Shown: positions 14,057 through 27,093 of the stretch, in pieces | How the letters are laid out: the number at the start of each line of letters is the position of its first letter | Numbering within the stretch: position 1 is the stretch's first letter | Source of the DNA: Steromphala cineraria | Taxonomy: Eukaryota; Mollusca; Gastropoda; Trochida; Trochidae | Length of the DNA: 64,000 nucleotides | NCBI GenBank assembly: GCA_916613615.1 | Contig: OU744724.1 | Span: 22,802,171-22,866,170 of the forward strand | Reading direction: 5' to 3' | Translations under genes and position numbers: made by a program | The notes under the pieces: generated by a model | The model's input: the letters and a program-made list of their open reading frames with translations, nothing else | Databases searched by the model: none | What the model was told of the DNA's origin: nothing

Positions 14057-14065
14057 ATATAGGCT
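14057..14065. repeat. 9-bp target-site duplication, right
   Basis: ATATAGGCT, an exact match to 13,588-13,596. Confidence 0.65.
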
Positions 14066-17000
14066 ACCTAAGTCTGTTTGCTGATCCGTTTCCCTTTGTA
14101 TTTGTATTTCTCTCAATTTGTTTGTACTAAATTTTTTATTTTTGAAATGAAATACTGTTTATATCATAAAAAATCCTCCCAGTTGTTGTAGTGTTGATGT
14201 GTTGATCGTTACTCTAAATGTGAATATCTTTAATCTTGATTTGAGTGAGCTGAAGTACTAGGCTGATGATTGATGGATGAAACTATTGTTCCCTAGGGAG
14301 ATATTGTGCTCTCGTATAACCAACAGTATCAATTTAACTATGGTAAGCCCAGAAGAATAGCCTGTCTAATGATAGTTGGTTTGTGGTTATTTTACATCAT
14401 TGTTATGTATACATCTGTGCATGTGGTTGTCAACACAACATTTGATGTTACTGCTTTATCTGCAAGCTAGGTTTCTGGACAGGGTTACAGATGCCTTTGA
14501 GGGTTTCCTGAATCAAAGGGTTTCCTGAATTGGGCATCATTGAAAATGGTCTTGAGATAATTAATAGGAATACATGTTTTTCATTTAAATTTTAACGAAT
14601 ATGACATTTGAATTACCTGTATGGCTTGGTTTATCTTTATTAGATGGTATATAAACTGACATAAGATACCTCAAATATGATCAAATGTTAATGTTAAAAC
14701 AAAAAGTTCTCTTTTAAACAGACACATAATAGCAAATGTGAAACATCTGATAAGCTTTGTTTTTCACAGCTGTAAGAACATCAACACAAGATGCAAAATT
14801 AAAATTTTAATCAGAATCAGAAAGAAAGCAGCCATACTTATGATAGCTAACTTAGAGATAAATAGAAAACAAAAAGCATGTTTATCTTTAAAAAAATTCT
14901 TAGATAGAAAGTATTTGGATATTCGATCAATTGAATCTCTTGTTTCTTACACTATCAAAATTTGATCTATCCAAACTCAATGACCTGCATGGAAATTGAG
15001 AAAATAGAGGAAACAGAATATTTATGGTCTTCTTGTTCAAATAAACTGAGGACAAATTGATGCATTCAAAGTATATATACATTTGATGAATTCAAACGCT
15101 TTGACCTGCATTGTAGTTATGAGAAAATAGAGGAAATGGAAATTTATTGTCTTCTGGTAGCAAGAAACTGCGGAAATCAAGAGAATCCTATTCATCCGTC
15201 TGATAGTAAAGCTTCTGTATGTGCTAGGTTGGTTGACAGATCTGTGTTGTCGTACTCTGGTTTATTGTCCAGGTCCACTATCAATAATGGCTTGACCATG
15301 TTGGACCCGGTGGTCAGTTCCTGGCAGGACAATGAATCGAGGAAATATGTGGAACTAAGGACTATCTGTATTGGCCTGAACGAGTAAATCAGTTTAGCTC
15401 CGATTGTCCGGACTACACCATTTCCTGGATATTCAGTGGATGAAATAGTAAGGGTTATCTGTCGGTCAGTTCAGTGATTGGACTGGACATTAAACCAATG
15501 ACCAGTGTGTCATGTCCAATTATCAAAGAATTATCTCCCTACATATATAATGAGGTCAATTGTTTCCAGGCAAATTTTGAATAACAATGCCAAACCTTTG
15601 CATTATAAATAAATCCATGATAATGATGTCATTTTTATTTCAAGAATCAGCTTAAGACTCTGTTGAATGAGTCTTTGCTAACTTGAGAGGATGAAATTTG
15701 TTTAAACAAAAAATGTATCCTTCTAAATCTGAATATATTCCAATATGATCTGTGCCATTTGAAAACTAAACTTCATTATACAGTGATGATACCATAAATC
15801 AGAATTCTTTGCTTGCTTGGTTTTATCCATTTTGCTATAAAAAGATTGATTTTAAATAATAGCTTATCAGTTTTAACCCTGAGTTGTTCACATAAGTTAT
15901 AGTACAGACGTGTGGTATGAATTTATGTATGATACATAATTTGTTTATGAAAATCATGTGACATATATGAGAATATTAAGCCCAAAAGAATAAAAAAACC
16001 TTCACTTTACATATTGAAAGAATCAATGATCTGAACAAATATATATTCCTGGCCCTACCATTTTGCAATGGCCCATGACTTGTTTTCAGTTGTATGAATG
16101 ATCATCATGGCATAGCAATTCCTGAAAAAGTCATTTTTATTGAAAATGTTGTATATGCCATCCCTGGTAAATAAGTAGTGTTTAATCACATTAAAAATTC
16201 ATAATTACTATCCTCTGAGGTATATTTATTTCCAATATGACACATTAGCAGGATTTCATTATGTGATTTAAACTCCATTATGATTTGAAACATTCCTTTT
16301 CAAGAACATATATCAGATAACAAATGAATTTTTTACAATCAAAGATACTTAAAATCACAATAATGGATGTCAAACTATTTTCAACGATCGTATTACACCC
16401 GCACAAAATGAGTTTCCTTCCTTTGAATGATGTTGAAAAACCAAAGAGGTTAGCTAAAAAATAATGTAGTCACCAATGTTCTGATTTTGGAATGTGAATC
16501 ATTCATTTTGCTGTAAAGTTTCTATTTTCAATGTTTGATGTTTAGAGTGAAGCAGTATTTAATTTGCAAAAAGGTATGACTGGACTAAATGTTACTGTAC
16601 ATTGCATTTGTTTTGTTCGTCAGCTACAATTTCAACTCTTTAACATACCTCATTTACAGCGGTTATATATGTAAAGAAGTAATTTGAATAGTTACCTTTA
16701 TAGTTGATAAGAATGAAAATAACTTTGTCCTCTTTGTAACATTTTGACATTTTACTAACATTACAGTGTCTGAATTGATCAGTTTCTTAAACTTTGAATA
16801 TGTCATGAATTCAACCGATTTATTTTCACATTCAAAGTTTTGCATTAGAAGAGCGAAGTTAGATAAGCTTACATTAGGGTTGATATTTTACTTGTCTTCT
16901 AAATTACTTTAGACATTTGTTGTTTGTTATTTTAATAGATAATAATGGAATTGTAAATAAATATTCATAATCTTAGAATACTATCACCTTATTCTGAGCT

Positions 17001-17689
17001 GTGGTGCAACATTGTCCTGTCCATAGCTTGGTTGATCACTGTAGTTCAGCAACAATTGGTACAGCTTGATGATGGATGGGTGACCTCATTACTTGTATTG
17101 ATAAACTGAGAGTTAAAAGGATGGTTCCCTACCTCACACATATAAATGAATTGAGAGACTAAATGTGATCTCATCCTAGATTGCTGACTTGAAAACATTT
17201 GTGACTCTTCTGATCCTGTAGTGCAAAAGGGTACCTTAATTGTTAAGGTGTTGATGAAAGTGACTCTTTATGTCAAACTGGGTTAGACATTTGAAAGCAG
17301 ATTGACCTCTCAGCTGTGCTGATTGACCTCTGTATGAAAGCTATCAATCCTCATTTGGCATAATCATTTGGCAATTGAAAGTCCTTTTCCCTACTATATA
17401 GATCATACAAGTATAAAAAATTGAAGGTTTGACACACATCATTGAAGGACACAATGCACTGATTAGCTCTTAATTCATGATGTCCTCATTTTCCCATTAT
17501 TCAACGCAAAGTCAATGAAATACTTGAAAATTCATTCTAATGACAACTGTCAGTTTCATGTAACGATCATTAGTTGATTATTCATCAGTTACTCAGCATT
17601 TTCATGAAGCAAAACTTATTTCAAAAGTAATATGCAATTTAATTCATTCATTTAGTGTCAGCTGATAATGTTCTTTGACGTGAATTATA
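14066..17689. other. AT-rich DNA, no gene recognised
   Basis: The largest frame (15,136-15,387 plus, 83 codons) lies in a slightly GC-richer patch (15,130-15,550), but shows no domain or splice-site frame that I trust. Confidence 0.5.
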
Positions 17690-18890
17690 TTTGACTTTGA
17701 AACCTTAGGTTGTTGAAGACTATGATATCTATCATCATTGACTTTGTTAACTTTGATATCAATCATCAATCATTTTTTTATCAATCAGTGTTCACTTTGA
17801 AATAAATCAGTATTGGGGGGAACAGAGTAACGTCATTGGCAACATAGATATTATATTTTGCGGTTGCATTACCAAAAACGATGTTTTGAAGCTTTTAGCT
17901 ATAGATATTCTTTACAAACACCAAAAGGTTAAATTTTCTAGTAATGTAAATAAGTTGAGCTACTCACAATATTTTTCTCAAACTTAACTCTTTGTAATGA
18001 ATGATCGTTTTGTTATTTTTATGACTTTTTATTTCTGTTTCAAAACTTTTTATCCATAATTATTTTTAAGATAATTTTTTGCAAGAGAAAAAAGTTTGAT
18101 ATATGATAAAAAGGTTACAAAATGTCATTTTTCATATCATACCTCATATCAGCCCTCGACCCATATCAGCCCTCGATCTGGCCTGCGGCCCTCGGGCTGA
18201 TATGGGGGTCTCGGGCTGATATGAGGTATGATATGAAAAATGACATGTTATAATTAACCTCTAATTATTGACTTTGTTCTTACTAATTGTTAACTTTGAT
18301 ATCATTCATTGATCAGTGTAATATCAACTATATATCACTTTTATATCAATCAATTTTCACTCTGATATCAAATGGTATTCATCTGAATATATGATAGTAT
18401 ATATATTCACTTTGATATCAATCATTATCCATTTTGAAATCAATCAATATACACTTTAAACTCAATTCTGCTAAGACAAGTTGTTTTATGGATGATAAAC
18501 TTTATTATTGTAGGCAACCATGACAGAGATTAATACTCTGCTTTCAATAGCTTGGCTTCCTGATAGTTATAATTGCTAGAATACCTCTTTTACAACTTAC
18601 CAATCATAGTGTAACTATTGAATCGGCTTGCCACCCATTTTAAAAATATATAGGTTTACTATACAGTTTATACAAATATTTCCTCCAATATATCTCTTAA
18701 ATATTTTTTTGGGTTTAGGTTTGTGAAAGATGTGAGGTGGAGGGTTAGGTGTCAATGTATGGGTAATTTAGTATGTATTCTAGCTATAGATGACTCAGTT
18801 ACTTTTTCATTTGATGTCAACTATTATTCATTTTGATATTTATCATAATTACCTTGTTATCTATCATTATTTACTTTGATATCAATGTTT
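17690..18890 (+). repeat. Degenerate minisatellite (CACTTTGATATCAATCAT), interrupted
   Basis: Variants of (T/C)ACTTTGATATCAATCAT recur at 17,730-17,810, 18,250-18,480 and 18,830-18,890 with spacing of roughly 25-35 bp. The array is interrupted by unrelated sequence and by the palindromic element at 18,123-18,245. Confidence 0.6.
18123..18245. mobile_element. Palindromic (foldback) element
   Basis: The arms are perfect inverted repeats of 33 nt: TGTCATTTTTCATATCATAC onward at 18,123 mirrors the segment ending at 18,245. Inner imperfect arms repeat CATATCAGCCCTCG around a GC-rich centre (TGGCCTGCGGCC). This structure fits a MITE or foldback transposon. No clear target duplication was found. 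Confidence 0.75.
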
Positions 18891-19660
18891 GGGATGGTTT
18901 GATCATTATTTAGGAGCAAAATGCAAAAACAAAAATTCAATTTTCTTATATAAAAAAAACAAAGTTAAACATATAAATTATAATTTTCGATTATTACATT
19001 TTCAAACCTTTTTGCATTTAGTCAGATTTAGTTGCCTGTGCACACTGTGTCCTAATACTTTCCTCTGAAAACTGTCCTTAATCCTGTTGTAACAGACAGC
19101 CTAGTCATCAAGTCTGGCACTAAGATTGCCTAATGGTCCACATACCATTTTGTCAGCTTACCAATACCCAAGGGAGCTGTTTCAAACTTCTAGTAGCTAT
19201 TTTAAATCATATACAAAAAAAGGAAGCATTACTGTAGCCATACACAAAACCATCCTGGTTGATGGTACAGTGCAACATGAACTGTCTGCTTTTGGTCCGC
19301 CATTTTGGTTTTTGGTCCGCCATTTTGGTTTTTGGCATGCATAAAAGTATTCCATTTGTAGTTATATATTTTTTAGCAAAATAACGATAGTCTATATGCT
19401 TTGATAGATCCAAAGATTAAAAAGTAATAAATGATGAAACTCATAGGAAATATCAATTAATGATTTCATTTCTGTATTTGTCTTTTTGAATGAATACAAT
19501 ATGCGCTGAGCATCCAAAAGGTTATGCTCAGTGATATTCTTAAGATGAATTTTAAAATAGTCTTGTATTATGTACATGTGTAAAAAATGGGAATCTCCCC
19601 TCAAATATATTCCTCATGCTCTATTTAACAATTAATCATTACAAAATTAACACTTTTAAT
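18891..19660. other. AT-rich DNA with one short tandem duplication
   Basis: The frames at 19,126-19,344 (plus) and 19,207-19,604 (minus) overlap in antisense and show no domain. The only structure is the CCGCCATTTTGG duplication listed separately. Confidence 0.5.
19297..19328 (+). repeat. Tandem 20-bp duplication carrying CCGCCATTTTGG
   Basis: CCGCCATTTTGG occurs at 19,297-19,308 and 19,317-19,328 within a 20-bp tandem unit. The core matches the YY1 binding consensus (AAAATGGCGG on the other strand). Function is unproven. Confidence 0.7.
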
Positions 19661-19664
19661 CATT

Positions 19665-19730
19665 AAAGGACATGTTCGTTGACTGTATGTTATGACCTTG
19701 AATGTCAAAGATAAAGGTCACAAGATATCT
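19665..19730 (+). mobile_element. Decayed copy of the AGGTCA-bearing repeat
   Basis: TGTTCGTTGACTGTATGTTA, then TGACCTTGAATGTCAAAG and AAGGTCACAAG, parallels the block at about 63,470-63,515 (TGTTCATTGATTGTGTGACC, then TTGAGTGTCAAAGGTCA). The AGGTCA pair is mutated in this copy. Confidence 0.45.
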
Positions 19731-19763
19731 TTGTTATCTGCATGTATAACTTTATCACATTCA

Positions 19764-19787
19764 GGGGGTGGGGGGGGGGGGGGGGGG
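19764..19787 (+). repeat. Poly(G) tract (G5-T-G18)
   Basis: A 24-bp run, all G except one T. It could form a G-quadruplex and is prone to sequencing error in its exact length. Confidence 0.9.
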
Positions 19788-19830
19788 AACTAGTGAATTG
19801 ATTGTTGACCTCCAAGGTCACCAGATAAAG

Positions 19831-22800
19831 AGTTTAGTTCCGCTATTATCAAATATTTAAATCAGAAAAAGGTTTTTGAGATCTCAAAATAATAATTTGT
19901 TCCCGCTGGGAATTCTTTTGACAATTCTTCATTGCAGATAAAGATTCAAGTTCAAGACTTCTTATGTTCGCGTTTGTTATATATTTTTTAAATTCCAATT
20001 AACTGGGGTTTATAGAAGGAGGATGAGGGGAAGGCGATATCCTCAGTTTCGGGGTTCCTGTGCTTTTTCAGTGTCAGGCAAACTCTTATAAAGTTTGGAA
20101 TTATATGTTTTCTATTTTGCCTAAGGGAAAGTGTTCCAAATGTTAGGAATACTAGTAACAGAATATTTCAATTAGGGCATTGCACCATTTTCAATCTCCA
20201 TAACTGGATTGCCTCTCATAATTATATAATTTGTGAAAAAAAATCACATTTTATTATGGTATAAAATAAAATATATTTTACCATTTACTTTCAGATCTGT
20301 CATTCCCTAAAATGGTGAAACTGAATGAACACCATTGGCAGTAGAAGATACTGGCCTGGAATTCTTGGTAAGTGTCTTAATGATTATATGCTTTTACTTG
20401 ACTATGTATGGTAAATGATAGTTATAACTTGACCTTTTGATGCAGTCCAGCATTGTCCAAGTGTCTTTAAGTACAGCGTCTTCGATTATGGCTGAAATGG
20501 ATGGTACCAACTTGAAACAATGATCTTGTTGTCAGATATAACAAACGTACAGACAGGTTGAACCAAACTATCCAGTGAAAGGGTCGACTATGTCAGTCTT
20601 TACTTGTGCTGTAAAGGTGGTACACAGCTTTAACAGAATTGAAATTTAGTTAAGTTTGAATTTTGGTCAAAATCTTTAAAATAAGATTTGTATTAATATA
20701 TGAATATATAATATATATGTATATGAAAGAAATCCATCAATTTTTGAAAAAACATTTGTTTTATAGCAATTTATCAATCTCCACAGTCTTTCCAATTCAT
20801 TTCTTAGTTGGTCACCTAATTCAATACCTTTTGTTTCCAAAACACTACAGCCTTCCCCTATTATTTTTTAACACTCGTAAAACAATAAAGCATTTGAATA
20901 TGTTTTTGACTTGGTCATCAAAACTTATTTTCCAATATTTTAGGTTTATTGAGTTGTGCAGAGTACAATGTAATAAGAACTGAACATTTCTGAAGTTCCT
21001 CATGTTTAACCCATCAGTCAAACCTTTTGCAATTTTATGATCATACTCATGAGTTTTCATGATGTGTAAATATTATTCTAAATTATTCTTGCCTAATAAA
21101 CAATTTTTAAACGCTGATAAAAAAAATGTCTTATAAGTTAATCAACAATAAATATTGCATTGATTATAAATATCAAATATCATTTATTCACACAAGATGG
21201 ATTTCAAATAATGCAACCATGCGGTTTGTAAAATTGTACCAAGAAGTCAACATAAAATAACTCCATTTGCTCAACACAAGAAAAAATAATTTATTTCCAG
21301 TGAAAATGCTGTAGAGAGACCTGACTGCCAGAAAATAATCGAACCATGTTCAATTTACTTATCAAGTATATAAGAACCTATTATCTGGATGTAAATAGAA
21401 ACCATCAGTTCGATGGTACTTCTGATCCATCTTTTGTCAGCAAAGTTAAGAAATTGCAATAATTTGATTTCCTTTCTTCCACACTATTTGGTGATTATGT
21501 CTCGAATAAATGTGTTCGTCAGTATCATATATCACGTCAGAAAGACACTATCTAAGACTTTCCATGTCCATTAATGTTTGAGGAGGCAAGGGTTAGAAAA
21601 GTGCATCGTCCTATTAATCTAAATTACACTTTTGTTTATTGGAATCTGCACCGTTCCAACACAAATCACACGTTACTGCAGTTTAGATTACTACATGGCT
21701 TGCCATTTATAGGAAGATGATAAACTACATTTTGATTGATTTTTAATGAAAAATCTGTAAACCATTTTGAAGAATGATATGATACAAATGAGTAATAACC
21801 TGTGATTAATTCAAATGATGCAATTTAATACAAATAAGTATTCTTATTTAATTAGTTCAAATTTTGTAATTCAATAAATCTGAGGCAAAGAAGCATTATT
21901 TTCGATGTCTTTCAAATGAAATCCCCTGTTGCCATAGAAATATTGTGAAAGTCAAGTCGATGAACTTTCTCTAAAACATGTTTCTATTTTTCAAGGGCAA
22001 GAACTTTTAAATCCTAATTGCATGTTTCAACTCACTGAATATCAAGTTGAGTAGAAGGTCAGATGTCCGGTTTGCCCTTTTAAGATATTGCTCAGTTTTA
22101 CACTTCACTGGTCTCTGTAACCATGTGATTGGTCTGTCTCTGTTTGGTAAGCACAGAAAGAACTACCAGTAATCTGAATTATTACAGACACTGGAGCAAG
22201 TTTTCCTACAGGAGCGAGTTAATTTTACTACAGGAGAAAGTTTCCTTTCATTATTATCTCACAAAATGTCACTAATTATAATTGTGTGGCAATCGATTTG
22301 AAACAATAAAAAAAGACCTCAAACCAACATACAAAGTTTAGTTTAGCATTATGAACCAATTTTCCTAACATAAATGATTAAAAATACCACAATAAATTGG
22401 CTGCGAACAATTTTGCTTGATATTGATAAAAGGGTAGGCTAAATTTTAGTCTCTGAAATAAAAATACACCTTTGTGCAGCATTTTACCAACAAAATGGAA
22501 AGGAGTCCACTGAAGCTGTTCATTTTAAGAAACTGCATTGATCTACAATAACATAGATTTGCATGGGTCTATATAGATATTTGATTTCAGGGGCTGTTAG
22601 AAAGACTAATTAAAGGGTTAAGTAATGAGTTTGTTGATGCATCTGAATACAATACATTTGGCATAAAGAATTATATAATGGGGAAAAATTTTAAAAATGG
22701 AATTTCCAATAATTTTGTTTTCCTCTTTGACAATAATTATTTTGATACCTATATACTGATGAGAGAATGATAAGATCACTTTAGACATGCAACCGTAGTT

Positions 22801-23739
22801 CCCACATGCTATAAGGAACGATCATTCATTACCAACGCACCTTGAAAATGAATTCAATCAACAGTTCATGTTTGGAAGTGGTTGAATGTCAGTTATTGAC
22901 ATTTCTATTTCAAAATGCCATTCAAGCACTTGATTGCACGTTTAGGTAAATGAGGCTTTGTCATTCAAGAATTAAAAAATGGTCACATAGGGAATCTAAT
23001 AAAACCTCTAGTTCCTGTATAGGAAACAAGATGTTCGTGTAAAATAAAAAATAGTCTATTTTGGCCTTTATTTCTTGATTGTGCTTCTTTATATGAGAAT
23101 TGATATAAACTCTTTCATTCAATATAAACTCTTTTATTCAATAAAGAAATTGGTACAAAACTCTTTTATTCATGAAGAAATGGATACAATAAAAGTTTAC
23201 ATCAGTAAGCATTCTGATGAAAGGTAAGGAAATGGGCATCTTTGAAACAATGAGGATTAGTATCCTCCGAATGTTCTGGTTGTTGTCAAAGTTCTCTATG
23301 GAAGTTCCTTTCTTTAAATAACAACAAAGCTTCATCTTGATTAAAGCATACACATGAAGATAACATGACATTTCCCAACGCTTTTGATGATTCGTAAAGT
23401 GAATGCAACCTGAGTTTAAAGCATTGTTTTATGACTTGCAGAGACACAATTTTCTCATCACAAATGACTTTCAAGACCAAAAAAATTCTTTTGTGGAATT
23501 AAGTACAGACAAGACTCTGAGATGGAACTAAAGAACCCATGTTCACACACAATCACATTGAGTCCAATTACTCAGCGCCAATGTCAACCAATAAAAACCT
23601 TCTGGGTCTGGTTTCATTGCAGCGTGGGACAGTGATACAGCTGTAGGTAGACATATTTCTCCAATAGGTGTTTTATTGTAGACTTCAATCCTTCCTGCTG
23701 CTTCCATTGACGAAACATGCTGAGACAAATTTTCCAACA
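19831..23739. other. AT-rich DNA, no gene recognised
   Basis: The 106-codon plus frame at 20,663-20,983 is rich in Phe, Leu and Lys, as expected from AT-rich chance frames. Three short copies of ATAAACTCTTTTATTCA-like sequence lie at 23,106-23,172. Overlapping minus frames at 23,138-23,740 are not recognisable. Confidence 0.5.
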
Positions 23740-23809
23740 AATTGGTATGGGGCGTTGAACATACTCAGATACGCAGACATTACAGCTTCTTGGCCTGCGG
23801 CAAGCCACA

Positions 23810-24003
23810 CCCTTACAAAAAATTATAGTTAGCCACAATGGTGCAGCAACATTGCGGCGTATTGTTTTCTAGGAGCGAAACATTCACTAACAAGCGAAAC
23901 GGTTGTGAAACGCAAGTGCTCGTTTAGATAAACATATGCAGCAATGTGACAATTAATAATTAGATGGAAAAAAAGTGAAAACATTGCCGCAAAGTTTTCA
24001 CTT
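23810..24003. mobile_element. Dispersed repeat related to the 24-bp array region
   Basis: ACCCTTACAAAAAATTATAG, then GCAGCAACATTGCGGCG and AGCGAAACGGTTGTGAAACG, shares phrases with the reverse complement of 30,480-30,645 (GCCCTTATAAAAAAAACTC, GCAGCAACATTGCAGCG). It is a related repeat in the opposite orientation. Superfamily unknown. Confidence 0.4.
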
Positions 24004-24817
24004 TTATGCATTGATAAAGAAAGACAAAGACAATTGTATGCAATTCATTGCATTAATTGAGGTTGGTGTAATTAGCCGATTCATATAATCATAACCATTC
24101 ATCATCATAACATTGTAATAGTTGTATAACATTCGATGTTCAAGGATATGTACCTGGATCATCATAACAATACAATATTCAATAAGCAGTTTCAGCTTAA
24201 CACACAGGTTCAGCATGCCATTTCACAATTAATACACGCTTGATTTATCCCATTTGCACTAAAATGTATATGGCCTTCTTATTCATAATATAAAATATGT
24301 AATGATAATATGATATCAGACTAGAAGCGATTGACTATAATGCTAATGAAAGGACTAATCAAACCATGTTCTAAGAACAATTAATAAGACCTATTTGAAA
24401 TTTCATTCTATTGAGGTTGTTTTTCATGTCATAACAAACTAAGTAACTCTTGTGAGGAGAAGCTGTGAAGTCAAATCTCAATATTCAAATTATTCATAAA
24501 GGCATTGTTATTACAGATTTAAGATGAATTGAATCTCCTGCTGTTGGGCTCTCTAAGTAAACATCACAATATCACACATTCATCCAACACATAATTTGGA
24601 TATTCCTCTGTTAATCATTTGAAATAAGGTTTAAAAAATTTAATTTGGATTATCACTTTTAATAAATGTTATTATCCCCCTACATAAAAGATGTATGATA
24701 TTGTAGTAAATAAAACCTGCATGATTTCCATGTTATAACTTGTATCAACATTGTTTAAGATGTAAATGAATTAGTTACATGCAGTGATAGAGATGGGTGG
24801 AGCTAATATTCAGTATT

Positions 24818-24827
24818 AGCCAATGAC
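24818..24827 (+). promoter_or_regulatory. CCAAT box in 746-bp unit 1
   Basis: AGCCAATGAC fits the NF-Y consensus RRCCAATSRS. It sits beside the GCTAATA/TATTAGC hairpin. Equivalent sites lie at 25,564-25,573 and 26,312-26,321. Confidence 0.35.
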
Positions 24828-25563
24828 AAAAGCATCCATTATCCCTCTCTAAAAGCAGCATTGTTGATTGCTACCTTAAAAGGTATTTACTTCAAGGGTC
24901 ATTAACTTTGTTATTTTGCTATGAAAGGGATATCAGTTATACAACTAGTTGTTATTTCAAGTTGTGATTTCCTGTTAATTTTCAAATCATTGACACTGAC
25001 CATCATGTGTTGACGAGTTTGTTTGTTTAGTCTATTGTCAGTTATCTGTTAATTACTCAAAACTTGTTAAATTCTTAATGACACCTGGTAATTTGAAAAT
25101 ATATTCTGAATTAAAATGTGTTTGACAGGTTTTATGTTCTTTTTATTCAAAATTTAATCTTTATTAATAATCATACATAACAAAGTAAGTAAGTCTTGTG
25201 AGAAGAAGCTGTGAAGTCAAATCTCAATATTCAAATTATTCATAAAGGGATTGTTATTACAGATTTAAGATAAATTGAATCTCCTGCTGTTGGACTCTTT
25301 AAGTAAACATCACAATATCACACATTCATCCAACACATAATTTGGATATTCCTCTGTTAATCATTTGAAATAAGGTTTAAAAAATTTAATTTGGATTATC
25401 ACTTTTAATAAATGTTATTATCCCCCTACATAAAAGATGTATGATATTGTAGTAAATAAAACCTGCATGATTTCCATGTTATAACTTGTATCAACATTGT
25501 TTAAGATGTAAATGAATTAGTTACATGCAGTGATAGAGATGGGTGGAGCTAATATTCAGTATT

Positions 25564-25573
25564 AGCCAATGAC
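25564..25573 (+). promoter_or_regulatory. CCAAT box in 746-bp unit 2
   Basis: AGCCAATGAC, identical to the unit 1 site. Confidence 0.35.
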
Positions 25574-26311
25574 AAAAGCATCCATTATCCCTCTCTAAAA
25601 GCAGCATTGTTGATTGCTACCTTAAAAGGTATTTACTTCAAGGGTCATTAACTTTGTTATTTTGCTATGAAAGGGATATCAGTTATACAATTAGTTGTTA
25701 TTTCAAGTTGTGATTTCCTGTTAATTTTCAAATCATTGACACTGACCATCATGTGTTGACGAGTTTGTTTGTTTAGTCTATTGTCAGTTATCTGTTAATT
25801 ACTCAAAACTTGTTAAATTCTTAATGACACCTGGTAATTTGAAAATATATTCTGAATTAAAATGTGTTTGACAGGTTTTATGTTCTTTTTATTCAAAATT
25901 TAATCTTTATTAATAATCATACATAACAAACTAAGTAAGTCTTGTGAGAAGAAGCTGTGAAGTCAAATCTCAATATTCAAATTATTCATAAAGGGATTGT
26001 TATTACAGATTTAAGATAAATTGAATCTCCTGCTGTTGGACTCTTTAAGTAAACATCAGGATATCACACATTCATCAAACACACAGAAGTGTACCGTACA
26101 AATAATTTGGATATTCCTCTTTTAATCATTTGAAATAAGATTCAGATTATCACTTTTAATAAATTTTATTATCCTCCTACATAAAAGATGTATGATATTG
26201 TAATAAATAAAACTTACATGTTCTGCATTGCTATAACTTGTGTCGACATTGTTTAAGATGTAAATGAATTAGTTACAGTGATAGAGATGGGTGGAGCTAA
26301 TATTCAGTATT

Positions 26312-26321
26312 AGCCAATGAC
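26312..26321 (+). promoter_or_regulatory. CCAAT box in 746-bp unit 3
   Basis: AGCCAATGAC is preserved although the rest of unit 3 has diverged. Confidence 0.35.
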
Positions 26322-27093
26322 AAAAGCATCCATTATCCCTCTCTGAAAGCAGCATTGTTGATTGCTACCTTAAAAGGTATTTACTTCAAGGGTCATTAAC
26401 TTTGTTATTTTGCTATGTAAGGGATATCAGTTATACAATTAGTTGTTATTTCAAGTTGTGATTTCCTGTCATTGACACTGACCATCATGTGTTGACGAGT
26501 TTGTTGGTTTAGTCTATTGTCAGTCATCTGTTAATTATTAAAAACTGGGAAGTTGCTTAGTAAGTGACATCTGTTTATTTGAAAACAAATAATCACTTAG
26601 TGTTTCACAGGTTCTATTTCCTTTTTATCCATTTTTATTCAAGACTTCACATACTTTGATACATTTATTGTAAACCCAGGTTTTTCTTTCTTGTTAATTC
26701 CAATTCTATCTTTTTTAATCAAAAGACTAATTTTATATTGTAAGCCTGGTTGTAAAATGTAAAATTGATCTATATGTCTATTGGATACTTACCTTCTATT
26801 TTTCATAAGTAATCAATTAATGGAAAAACTTCTTGAATAACAATTAAAGGAAATAAATGATTGTAAAAATGTCACTTAAAAGAAACACAATTATAACAAT
26901 TGTGGCACTAAACAATAAACCTACAAAATATTTGTTAGATTTAAAAAGGAAAATTTTTTTATACTTATCATTATCAGCATGAACAAATTCAATAACAATT
27001 CAATTTCCAAGCTATAAAATAATACATTTTATCAAAACCCTCTGCATAACCATCAGGCAAGTACTCTGTGCACTGTGCAATGCATTGTGCATT

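Larger units (their letters stand above)
24433..26640 (+). repeat. Tandem triplication of a 746-bp unit
   Basis: Units start at 24,433, 25,179 and 25,925, each with AACAAA(C/G)TAAGTAA, a spacing of 746 bp twice. Units 1 and 2 are nearly identical. Unit 3 carries indels (an extra ACAGAAGTGTACCGTAC-like insert near 26,085 and losses after 26,460) and fades out near 26,640. Each unit contains the hairpin GCTAATA-ttcag-TATTAGC and a CCAAT box. Confidence 0.95.

Noticed and set aside
23543..23838. Overlapping minus frames of 65 and 74 codons
   Set aside because: Two competing frames, neither with a domain or supporting splice sites.
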